Positions 16,795-24,449 of a stretch of DNA of 64,000 nucleotides are shown here, piece after piece. The DNA is taken from assembly GCA_002436065.1 (NCBI GenBank), contig DIXP01000112.1, positions 1-64,000 of the forward strand, read 5' to 3'. The DNA is from Chloroflexi bacterium UBA6077 (lineage in GTDB: Bacteria; Chloroflexota; UBA6077). Position 1 is the first letter of the stretch; each line of letters opens with the position of its first letter. Both the position numbers and the translations under genes were made by a program. The notes below the pieces were generated by a model, which ran no database searches, was not told the DNA's origin, and saw nothing but the letters and a program-made list of their open reading frames with translations.

Positions 16795-17904
16795 ATGCGT
16801 ATAGCCATCGATGCCAGACTCGTCTCCTACGCCCTGGGCGGCATCAGCCAGTACACAATGAGGCTGGTGAACGCCCTTGCCTCGTTGTCCTCGGAAAGCG
16901 AGGTTCTGGTGTTGGAGAGCCAGAGGGCCAACGGCGAGGCAGCGTGGCCGGAGGCGGTCAGGAGGGTGAGACTTATCACCCCGCCTCACAACCGGTTCGA
17001 GCAGTTCACCCTCCCCATGGAGCTGCTTCGGGTGCCCGCGGACGTTCTGCACAGCCCGGACTTCATCCCACCCTTCCGACGGCGCTGCCGATCGGTCATA
17101 ACCATCCACGACCTGGCCTTCGTGCGTTTTCCGCACCTCCTGACCGCGGAGAGTGCCCGCTATTACGGCCAGGTCGGGCGGGCGGTCCAGAGCGCCGACC
17201 GGGTCATCGCGGTCTCCGAGTCCACTCGGCAGGACATCCTGGAGTTGCTGGAGGTGGCCCCAGAGAAGGTCACCGTGGTGCACTCGGCCGCTGCACCAGA
17301 GTGCCGCCCCCTGAGTCCGGAAGAGCAGAGGGAGCGACGGGCCGTGTTGGGACTCCCTGAGAGATTCATCCTGTTCGTCGGGACGCTGGAGCCCCGTAAG
17401 AACCTCCCCACCCTGCTAGAGGCAATACCCACTCTTTGGAGGGAGCATCATGTACCGCTGGTGGTGGTCGGCGGGAAGGGGTGGCTGTACGAAAGGGTGT
17501 ATATGACCCTGGACAGGCTACGCCTCACCGAAGAGCAGGTGCAGATGGTGGGGGCTGTACCCTCCCACGAACTGGCGGACTACTACGGCTGCGCCACCTG
17601 CCTGGTGATGCCCTCGCTCTACGAAGGCTTCGGCCTGCCGGCCCTCGAGGCGATGGCCTGCGGCACGCCTGTGGTCGTCTCCAACGTCTCGTCCCTCCCA
17701 GAGATCGTCTCGGACGCCGGACTGCTGGTGGACCCCGAGGACGTCGATGGCCTGGCTGACGCCCTCGGGAAGCTGCTCTCGGACGAGGAGATGCGCGGGA
17801 AGCTCGGAAGGCTGGGACTCCAGCGTGCATCCACCTTCTCATGGGACAGGACCGCCCGAGAGACCATGCAGGTCTACCGGCAGGCCGTTGAAGGGCCCCG
17901 ATGA
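16795..17904 (+). CDS. GT4 family glycosyltransferase
   Basis: 369 aa, ATG start with GGCGGAG upstream. RIAIDARLVSYALGGISQYT is the standard N-terminal acceptor loop of mannosyltransferase-type GT4 enzymes. VGTLEPRKNLPTLLEA and the E-x7-E signature EGFGLPALE followed by SSLPEIVSDAGLLVDP form the donor site. The stop overlaps the next ATG (ATGA at 17901-17904), so the two GT4 enzymes are translationally coupled. Confidence 0.9.
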   Translation: MRIAIDARLVSYALGGISQYTMRLVNALASLSSESEVLVLESQRANGEAAWPEAVRRVRLITPPHNRFEQFTLPMELLRVPADVLHSPDFIPPFRRRCRSVITIHDLAFVRFPHLLTAESARYYGQVGRAVQSADRVIAVSESTRQDILELLEVAPEKVTVVHSAAAPECRPLSPEEQRERRAVLGLPERFILFVGTLEPRKNLPTLLEAIPTLWREHHVPLVVVGGKGWLYERVYMTLDRLRLTEEQVQMVGAVPSHELADYYGCATCLVMPSLYEGFGLPALEAMACGTPVVVSNVSSLPEIVSDAGLLVDPEDVDGLADALGKLLSDEEMRGKLGRLGLQRASTFSWDRTARETMQVYRQAVEGPR

Positions 17905-19199
17905 GGATCCTATTTCTCACCCCCCAACTACCGTACCCCCCCAGGCAGGGCACTCAGATACGAAACTACCACCTTGTGCAGGCGGCAGCCGGCACCCACG
18001 ATGTAGATCTGTTGTCCTTTGTGAGGCCGGAGGAGGACATGGGATCAGCGCCTCGTAGGGAAGGGGCCTGTCCCCTCCCGCCTGTTGACGTGGCAGCAAA
18101 TGGCCTGCTGAGCCTCTGCCGACGGGTGGAGACCGTGCCGGCCCCCTGCCGCAGCCGCTGGTCCAGGCTCCGCAGCCTCATCACATCCGTGGAACCGGAT
18201 CTGGCACACAGGCTAGCCTCGCAAGGTTTCGCCGCCGCGCTTACCTCCCTTCTACAGATTGAACGGTACGATGTGGTACAGGTAGAGGGGCTAGAGATGT
18301 CCCGGTACATCCCCATTATCCGGGCGCTGGCGCCCCAGGCATCCATCCTGTTCGACGACCACAACGTGGAGCACTTGCTGCAAACTCGCGCGGCAGCCGT
18401 TGACAGTCACCGCCTCTCCGGCTGGCCAAGAGCCGCCTACTCCCTGGTGCAATCGCAGAAGCTCAGGCGCTACGAGGCCCGAGCCTGTCAGGCATCCGAT
18501 GCTGTCCTAGTCGTCTCCGAGGCCGATGCCAGGGCGCTGCGGGATCTACGCACGGGGGTATCTATCCATGTGGTGCCGAACTGCGTGGACGTCCAGTACT
18601 ACCAACGGGATCCCATGGCAACCCCACAACCGGCCTCCCTACTCTTCACAGGCACCATGGACTACCGGCCCAACGTCGACGCGGTGGCATGGTTCGCCAC
18701 GGATGTCCTGCCATTGATCCTAGCCCTGAGGCCCGATGTCCGGGTTCGGATCGTCGGTCGCTCCCCCTCCGCTATCGTGAAGCGGCTCGCCGAGAAACAC
18801 CCCAACCTCCAGGTTATCGGAGCGGTGGAGGATGTGCGGCCTTACTTCTCAGAAAGCACGCTATTCGTAGTGCCGATCCGCATGGCTGGGGGAGCCAGGC
18901 TGAAGATCCTGGAGTCCATGGCCATGGGTCTGCCGGTGGTCTCCACACCAATGGGGGCAGAGGGCATAGAGCTGGCGGACGGTCGGGAATGCCTTCTGGC
19001 CGCTGGCGCCGACTCCTTTGCCACGTCGGTACTCCAACTGCTTGAAGACCCGGCCCTCCGGACGAGGCTGGCCCTGGCAGGCCGGCAGATCGTGGAGGAA
19101 AGGTACGACTGGAATCGAGTGGCTCCCCGGTTGCTGGGGGTGTATGCTGGCCTTGCCCGTGACACGGGGGCACACAAGGATGAAACCTCTGTCACGTAA
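17901..19199 (+). CDS. GT4-like glycosyltransferase carrying an in-frame repeat insertion
   Basis: 432 aa. N-terminus MRILFLTPQLPYPPRQGTQIR and donor-site region IRMAGGARLKILESMAMGLPVV, followed by a Gly-Ala-Glu-Gly loop, place it in a GT4 branch with the E-x7-E region modified to G-x-R-L-K-I-L-E. HNVEHLL near residue 155 is typical of this branch. Residues about 52-61 (RREGACPLPP) are encoded by a 31-base repeat that also occurs in frame in rimO. It is likely the last enzyme of the glycan cluster. Confidence 0.83.
   Translation: MRILFLTPQLPYPPRQGTQIRNYHLVQAAAGTHDVDLLSFVRPEEDMGSAPRREGACPLPPVDVAANGLLSLCRRVETVPAPCRSRWSRLRSLITSVEPDLAHRLASQGFAAALTSLLQIERYDVVQVEGLEMSRYIPIIRALAPQASILFDDHNVEHLLQTRAAAVDSHRLSGWPRAAYSLVQSQKLRRYEARACQASDAVLVVSEADARALRDLRTGVSIHVVPNCVDVQYYQRDPMATPQPASLLFTGTMDYRPNVDAVAWFATDVLPLILALRPDVRVRIVGRSPSAIVKRLAEKHPNLQVIGAVEDVRPYFSESTLFVVPIRMAGGARLKILESMAMGLPVVSTPMGAEGIELADGRECLLAAGADSFATSVLQLLEDPALRTRLALAGRQIVEERYDWNRVAPRLLGVYAGLARDTGAHKDETSVT
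18054..18084 (+). repeat. 31-bp dispersed element, copy A, inside a glycosyltransferase
   Basis: 31 bases containing the hairpin core AGGGG-N5-CCCCT. It matches 62904-62934 on the other strand at 28 of 31 positions. It is read as RREGACPLPP. Confidence 0.75.
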
Positions 19200-19240
19200 C
19201 CCCGAATCCTAGCGCCACGAGTCAGAACAGGAGTCTCAGG

Positions 19241-19534
19241 ATGATAGTAGGAGCATGCCGAGTCATCCTCCATCTACCGGACGCCCACTCCCTCAAGGAG
19301 AAGCGACACGTGGTCAAGTCGATCATCGCGCGGGTTCACAACCAGTTCAACGTCTCGGCGGCCGAGGTAGAGGACCAGGACTTGTGGCAGCGAGCGGTGC
19401 TGGGCATCGCAGTGGTCACCAACGACACCCGGCACGCAAACGAAGTGCTCTCCAACGTCGTCAACTTCATCGAGAACGCCAGCCCCGCCGCCGAGATGAC
19501 CGACTACGAGATAGACATAGCACCGGTGCTGTAG
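19241..19534 (+). CDS. DUF503 / YlxP-like small protein
   Basis: 97 aa. MIVGACRVILHLPDAHSLKE and KRHVVKSIIARVHNQFNVS match the DUF503 family (YlxP of Firmicutes), a ferredoxin-like fold of about 95 aa often encoded in translation operons near rbfA and infB. Here it lies alone between the glycan cluster and a glycoside hydrolase, whose ATG follows its stop directly. The biochemical role of the family is not well defined; a link to ribosome maturation is only suggested by usual neighbours elsewhere. Confidence 0.85.
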   Translation: MIVGACRVILHLPDAHSLKEKRHVVKSIIARVHNQFNVSAAEVEDQDLWQRAVLGIAVVTNDTRHANEVLSNVVNFIENASPAAEMTDYEIDIAPVL

Positions 19535-21301
19535 ATGTTCACCCGCAACCGAAAAACGCGCCCCTGGTGGCTATCCTGGCCCATCGTCCTGCTGGTGCTG
19601 GCCGGCGCCACTGCCGCCTTGCTGGCCGCCGGCCCTGCTGACCTACGGGAGAAGGCCCTGGCCCTGCTGGGGGATGAGCGCCGCCACCAGATCGTCGCCC
19701 TGGCATCCAGCATCAACCCTCGACGGGTGGAGACGGATGACATGATCCCTCTCCGCCACAGTGGCATGAACCCGTTGGGGGTAAACACCTTCCTGGAGCA
19801 GGAGGCGGAAATCTCCAAACGCCGGCAGACCCTGGAGATGATCAAGGCCGCCGGCATGGGATGGGTCCGCCAACAGTTCCCGTGGGAGGACATCGAGAAA
19901 CCATCAAAGGGGCAGTATTGGGACGAGAAGTGGGGCCAGAGTACGTGGGACAAGTACGACAACATCGTCGACCTGGCCAGCGAATACGGCCTGCGGCTGA
20001 TCGTTCGGCTGGACCTCCCCCCCAGGTGGGCCCACCCCGACAACCCCTGGCCTCACACCCCCCCGGCCAGGTTCGAGGACTACGGGGATTTCGTCCACGC
20101 GGTGGTCAGCCGATACAAGGGCAGGGTGAAGTACTATCAATTGTGGAACGAACCCAACCTGGCCATCGAGTGGGGCAGCAAACCGGTGGATGCAGGGGAG
20201 TACGTCCGCCTGCTAAAGATCGGCTACCAGCGAGCCAAGGAGGCCGACCCGGACGCCGTGATAGTGAGCGCGGCTCTCGCCCCGACCATCGAGGAAAGCT
20301 GGCAGGCGCTGAACGAGCAGCTATACCTGCAGCAGATGTACGACGCCGGCGCCAAGGACTACTTCGACATCATGTCGGTGATGGCCTACGGACTGCGCTC
20401 CGGCCCGGATGACCGCCGCCTGGCCCTCCAGGACGTCAACTTCTCCCGACCGATGCTGATACGGGAGATCATGGTGCGCAACGGCGATGCCTCCAAGCCG
20501 ATCTGGGCCTCGGAGATGGGCTGGAACAGCCAACCGGAGTCGGTGGTGGCCGAGCCGGTCTTCGGCCGTGTGAGCGAGGATCTCCAGGCCCGCTACACCG
20601 TGCGGGGCCTCCAGAGGGCCTCGGAGGAGTGGCCCTGGATGGGGGTGATGAACCTCTGGTTCTTCAAACGAGCCGACGACCGCGAGAAGGATCAGCCCTT
20701 CTACTACTTCCGGATGGCGGAGTCGGACCTCACCCCCCTACCGGTCTACGAGGCAGTGAAGGGCTGGGGGACCGGAACCCCCACCGTTTTCCGTGGCTAC
20801 TCCCAGGAGGACCACTGGGCGCTGAACTACCAGGGCGGGTGGAGCACGGTGGCCGAACCCCGGGCCTCGCTTGGCCAGATGAGGGTTGCCGAACAGGGTG
20901 CGGCCTCGGCCGACTTCACCTTCCACGGAACCGACCTGACCCTGGTCGTCCCCACTGGACCAACCCTGGGCAAGGCTTATGTCGAGTTAGACAGCTCGGC
21001 GGAGAAGGCCAACCTCCTGCCTCGGGATAGCTCGGGCAGGGCCGTGCTGGACCCCCTGGCCCCCACGGAGGGCTGGCAGCAGCAGATCCCGATCGCCAGC
21101 GGCCTCGCAAACGGCCCCCACCACCTGCAAGTGACGACGGAGGGCCCGTTCGCCCTGGACGGTCTGATCGTGGACGTGCGGGACCCGATCTGGAAGCCCT
21201 GGCTCGGCCCAGGGGCGGGCGTGGCGGGGGTAATGCTCGCCCTGATCCTGGGGACGGTCGTACGGAGCAAGCTGAATAGCCGCGGGCGCCTGAGGTTCTA
21301 A
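19535..21301 (+). CDS. Membrane-anchored glycoside hydrolase (clan A, GH39/GH5-like)
   Basis: 588 aa. An N-terminal membrane segment (about 12-32) exports the rest. The TIM-barrel part (about 75-390) has the acid/base glutamate E206 in WNEPN and a probable nucleophile E327 in WASEMGWN, the retaining clan GH-A arrangement. A C-terminal beta-rich region (about 410-555) is followed by a second membrane segment (about 560-580). It is therefore a double-anchored or C-terminally anchored surface enzyme, with the substrate most likely a cell-surface or environmental beta-glycan. Starts immediately after the DUF503 stop, and the location beside the glycan cluster suggests remodelling of the same polymer. 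Confidence 0.8.
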   Translation: MFTRNRKTRPWWLSWPIVLLVLAGATAALLAAGPADLREKALALLGDERRHQIVALASSINPRRVETDDMIPLRHSGMNPLGVNTFLEQEAEISKRRQTLEMIKAAGMGWVRQQFPWEDIEKPSKGQYWDEKWGQSTWDKYDNIVDLASEYGLRLIVRLDLPPRWAHPDNPWPHTPPARFEDYGDFVHAVVSRYKGRVKYYQLWNEPNLAIEWGSKPVDAGEYVRLLKIGYQRAKEADPDAVIVSAALAPTIEESWQALNEQLYLQQMYDAGAKDYFDIMSVMAYGLRSGPDDRRLALQDVNFSRPMLIREIMVRNGDASKPIWASEMGWNSQPESVVAEPVFGRVSEDLQARYTVRGLQRASEEWPWMGVMNLWFFKRADDREKDQPFYYFRMAESDLTPLPVYEAVKGWGTGTPTVFRGYSQEDHWALNYQGGWSTVAEPRASLGQMRVAEQGAASADFTFHGTDLTLVVPTGPTLGKAYVELDSSAEKANLLPRDSSGRAVLDPLAPTEGWQQQIPIASGLANGPHHLQVTTEGPFALDGLIVDVRDPIWKPWLGPGAGVAGVMLALILGTVVRSKLNSRGRLRF

Positions 21302-21303
21302 GT

Positions 21304-21334
21304 CTGGGGTGCGGCGGTAGCCGTCGCACCCCAG
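21304..21334. terminator. Bidirectional hairpin between convergent genes
   Basis: Fourteen-base arms (one mismatch) around a TAG loop, between the hydrolase stop and the stop of the leftward tryptophanase gene. On the plus strand it is followed by GTCTCTCT. The convergent position supports a shared terminator. Confidence 0.65.
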
Positions 21335-21340
21335 GTCTCT

Positions 21341-22726
21341 CTACACCAACTCGAAGCGGGCGGTGAAGTGTCGGAGCACCGGAGGCTCCTCGACGATCCT
21401 CACACCTCGAATCGACGACTTCTTGTCCCGCAGCGCCGCGAAGGTGGTGGCCACCCATCCCAATTGGGCGTTGGAGTAGGTGCGGCGGGGGATCGCCAGG
21501 CGGACCAACTCCGGATGGCCGGAGCCGAGTCCGAACATCACCGAGCCTATCTCGCAGCCGCGGATCCCGCCCTCTGAATAGAGAGTGATCGCCAGCGCCT
21601 GACCCGGGAACTGCTCCACCGGGATGTGGGGCAGGAAGACCCTGGCATTGACGAACACCCCGTGGCCGCCCGGCGGCTCGATGATTGGAACCCCCAGGTC
21701 GCGGAGCAATCCCGCCAGGAAGCGTGTCTGACCGATCCGGTGGGCCAGATACTGCTCGTCCAGCACCTCCTTGAGACCCACGGCGATGGCCTCCATATCC
21801 CGGCCCGCAAGTCCGCCGTAGGTGGGGAAGCCCTCGGTCACCACCATGCGCCGACGGATTCGCTCCGCCAGGTCGGTGTCCCGAAGCGCCAACACCCCTC
21901 CGATGTTCACGAGGCCATCCTTCTTGGCGCTCATGGTGAGCACGTCGGCGCACTCACCCATGGCCCGAACGATCTCGGCCACCGACCGATCGGCGCATCC
22001 CTCCTCTCGCTCCTTGATGAAGAAGGCGTTCTCCGCGATCCGGCTCGCGTCGAGGATGAGCAGCACCCCATACCTCCGGCAGAGGGCGCTCGCCGCCCGG
22101 AGGTTGGCCAGGGAGACCGGCTGACCCCCACCGGCGTTGTTGGTCACCGTCATGACGACGCCGACGATCTCGCCGGCCGAAGCATCCTTCAGGGCAGCCT
22201 CCAACCGCAGCAAGTCGACGTCTCCCTTGAAGGGGGCCTGGCTACCCAGATCCCTCGCCTCGACCGCGGGCAGGTCATCGGCGAAAGCGCCGGCCACCTC
22301 CACGTTCGCTCGTGTGGTGTCGAAGAAGGTGTTGGAAAGCACCCTCTGGCCGGGCTTCAGCAACTCCGCGAACAGCAGGTGCTCGGCCGCGCGTCCCTGG
22401 TGGGTAGGAATGACCTCGGGCAGCCCGAAGACTTCGCGCACTGTATCTCTAAAGCGGAAGAAGCTGCGGGCGCCGGCGTAGCTCTCGTCGCCCTGCATCA
22501 GGGCCGACCACTGGTAGTGGCTCATAGCGCCCGTGCCCGAGTCCGTGAGCAGGTCCACGAGGACGGCCTCGGCCGGGATGCGGAAGAGGTTGTATCCGGC
22601 CTCCACGAGCAGTCGCTCCCTCTCGTCGGGACTGGTCTGCTTGATCGGTTCGACCATCTTGACCCTGTAGGGTTCAACGGGGCCCAGGGCAGCGATCCTC
22701 TCCAGTGGGTCTGTCATAGGCGGCAT
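21341..22726 (-). CDS. tnaA: Tryptophanase (tryptophan indole-lyase)
   Basis: 461 aa from the ATG at 22726 with GGGGAG upstream; the frame is open to 22789. Beta-eliminating PLP enzyme family: PLP lysine K269 in SAKKD, pyridine-ring aspartate D226, and the conserved end RHFTARF. The family splits into tryptophanase and tyrosine phenol-lyase. Two positions that differ between them (remembered) favour tryptophanase: D136 in FFDTT, where phenol-lyase has Thr, and I393 in CEIG, where it has Arg. It should cleave tryptophan to indole, pyruvate and ammonia. Divergent from the TRAP transporter genes, so the two may share control. Confidence 0.85.
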   Translation of the reverse strand: MPPMTDPLERIAALGPVEPYRVKMVEPIKQTSPDERERLLVEAGYNLFRIPAEAVLVDLLTDSGTGAMSHYQWSALMQGDESYAGARSFFRFRDTVREVFGLPEVIPTHQGRAAEHLLFAELLKPGQRVLSNTFFDTTRANVEVAGAFADDLPAVEARDLGSQAPFKGDVDLLRLEAALKDASAGEIVGVVMTVTNNAGGGQPVSLANLRAASALCRRYGVLLILDASRIAENAFFIKEREEGCADRSVAEIVRAMGECADVLTMSAKKDGLVNIGGVLALRDTDLAERIRRRMVVTEGFPTYGGLAGRDMEAIAVGLKEVLDEQYLAHRIGQTRFLAGLLRDLGVPIIEPPGGHGVFVNARVFLPHIPVEQFPGQALAITLYSEGGIRGCEIGSVMFGLGSGHPELVRLAIPRRTYSNAQLGWVATTFAALRDKKSSIRGVRIVEEPPVLRHFTARFELV

Positions 22727-23192
22727 GCGGGTGCTCCCCCTGGCAGAAATGGTCCACGGCGACAGCGCCGCTAGATGGGCGCTGTGCAATTTGGATGCTA
22801 GCCCCTACCTCGGCAGCCTGTCAATCGCGGTTCGGACTCGCCGCGCAGCCTTGAGTCAGATAGTCAGATCGCCGTGTTGACGAGGTATAGCCTGGGCAAA
22901 TAGAATAGTGTCCGTCGTGCAATCGACGCTGTGGCGCCCCATCACCATTGGTGCCCGTACAGGGCGGCATGGGTGCAAGGCGCATCTGCGTGTCCCCTGG
23001 TTCCCTTTTCACAGACGGGCCCTGACCCCCACACTCAGGGCGGGCCAAGTATCTTCACCACGCGGCGTCTTACAGCGTCACCCACTATTTAGCAGGAGGT
23101 GAGCAGCAGCCGAGAATGTTGTGGCTATCCCATCCTGGCCTGTGAAGCTACTGCAGTAGATGCCAATTCTTGAACGTGAGAAGAGGATACAC
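22727..23192. other. Divergent intergenic region, tryptophanase / TRAP transporter
   Basis: 466 bases without a convincing gene. It holds the rightward promoter at 22877-22906 and a strong but orphan Shine-Dalgarno sequence AGGAGGT at 23094-23100, not well spaced to any real gene. The possible reading frames after it are short (ATG at 23116 gives MLWLSHPGL; GTG at 23100 gives 24 codons). The long leader (about 280 bases) suggests post-transcriptional control, but I recognise no known riboswitch. Confidence 0.5.
22877..22906 (+). promoter_or_regulatory. Candidate promoter of the TAXI-TRAP operon
   Basis: TTGACG at 22877-22882, 18-base spacer, TAGAAT at 22901-22906, pointing to the solute receptor gene at 23193. 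Confidence 0.5.
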
Positions 23193-24356
23193 ATGAGGTC
23201 AATGGGTTCCCGAACTTGGTTGATAGTTGCGCTTTCCCTGGCTCTAACCCTGGTCGTGGCCGCCTGTGGCGGTGCCCCTGCTCCAACGCCAACCACCGCT
23301 CCGAAGGCGGCAGAGCCAACCAAGCCCGCGGCACCGGCCGCCGCCACGGCCCCCGCTGCACCAGCCGCTACAAAGGCCCCCGCCACTGCGGCTACGCCCG
23401 CGGCGGCTGCCCCGACTGCCGCCACCAAGGTATCGCTTCCGCCCCTTAAGAGCGACAAGAGCCTATGGCCCAAGGCCGTATCCGTCGGCACAGCCTCAAT
23501 GGGTGGCACCAACTACATCGCCGGTGGCGCCCTGGCCAAGGTCTTCGAGAAGATGGGCGTGCAGGCCGCACCCGAGGTCACAGGCGGATCTATCCAGAAC
23601 CCTCAACTGATCCAGTCCAAGCAGATCCAGTTCGCCAACATCGCCCAGGGCTCGGCCTATGATGCCTGGAACGGCACTGGGTGGGCCAAGAGCAAGCACA
23701 CCGACATTCGCAGTCTGTTCGGCGTCCTGCCTCAGTGGCAGCACGGCTGGGCACTGGCCAAGAGCGGGATCAAGTCCTACAGGGACCTAAACGGCAAGAC
23801 CGCCAGCGGCGGTCCGGCCGGAGGCACCTCCGACCTCTACCTTAAGCAGTTCACCGAATTGCTGGGCATCAAGCTCAGCAAGGTGTCCGCCGCCAGCTAC
23901 GCCGACACGACCGGCCTGCTGAAGGACGGACTTGTGGACGCCGTGTCCACGAGCGCGGGCGTTCCTCACCCCTCCGCCGCCGAAATAGCATCCACCCAGG
24001 ACACCGTCGTGTTCGGCTTCACACCGGACGACGTCAAGAAGATCGTAGAGAAGTACCCTTCCCAGGCTGCGGGCCAGATCGCGGCCAACACCTACAAGGG
24101 ACAGACGCAGCCGGTCGACTCCGTGGCCGATTGGGTAGCCTTCTTCTGCCACAAGGACATGCCCGAGGACTTCGTCTACGAGTTCGTTAAGGCAGTCTTT
24201 GAGAACAAGGAAATGCTAGTCAGCGTGCACAAGGCCATGGCCGACACCACCGAGGCAAACGTCAAGACCGTGACGTTGCCGATGCACCCCGGCGCCTATC
24301 GCTACTTCGTCGAGAAGGGCATTCCGATGTCCCCTCTGGCAAAGCCCGTTCAATAG
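23193..24356 (+). CDS. TAXI-family TRAP transporter solute-binding lipoprotein
   Basis: 387 aa from the ATG at 23193 (MRSMGSRTWLIV) with AGAGG upstream. A lipoprotein signal peptide ends at LVVAAC, so Cys is lipidated. A tether of about 55 Ala/Pro/Thr residues follows, then the TAXI domain: VSVGTASMGGTNYIAGGALA and the repeated Gly-rich ligand loops (GGPAGGTSDLYL). TAXI receptors bind small carboxylates such as glutamate or 2-oxoglutarate. The ligand here is unknown. It works with the fused permease encoded directly downstream. The long tether suits a receptor held on the outer face of a single membrane. Confidence 0.88.
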   Translation: MRSMGSRTWLIVALSLALTLVVAACGGAPAPTPTTAPKAAEPTKPAAPAAATAPAAPAATKAPATAATPAAAAPTAATKVSLPPLKSDKSLWPKAVSVGTASMGGTNYIAGGALAKVFEKMGVQAAPEVTGGSIQNPQLIQSKQIQFANIAQGSAYDAWNGTGWAKSKHTDIRSLFGVLPQWQHGWALAKSGIKSYRDLNGKTASGGPAGGTSDLYLKQFTELLGIKLSKVSAASYADTTGLLKDGLVDAVSTSAGVPHPSAAEIASTQDTVVFGFTPDDVKKIVEKYPSQAAGQIAANTYKGQTQPVDSVADWVAFFCHKDMPEDFVYEFVKAVFENKEMLVSVHKAMADTTEANVKTVTLPMHPGAYRYFVEKGIPMSPLAKPVQ

Positions 24357-24367
24357 CTGGTTGCCAA

Positions 24368-24399
24368 GCAGCCGCTCCCCAACGTTGGGGAGCGGCTGC
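24368..24399. terminator. Perfect 32-bp palindrome between receptor and permease genes
   Basis: GC-rich perfect palindrome centred on ACGT, 12 bases after the receptor stop and 50 bases before the permease start. No T-tract follows. It probably acts as an mRNA-stabilising or attenuating hairpin that lets the receptor be made in excess over the permease. Confidence 0.55.
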
Positions 24400-24449
24400 C
24401 AGACTCCCCGGGTCGAAATACTGCTTCAACGACGCATCGGAGAACTCTC

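Noticed and set aside
22663..22789. Upstream N-terminal extension of tryptophanase used as a leader peptide
   Set aside because: It is in frame with the enzyme and lacks its own stop; the ATG at 22726 with GGGGAG explains the start.
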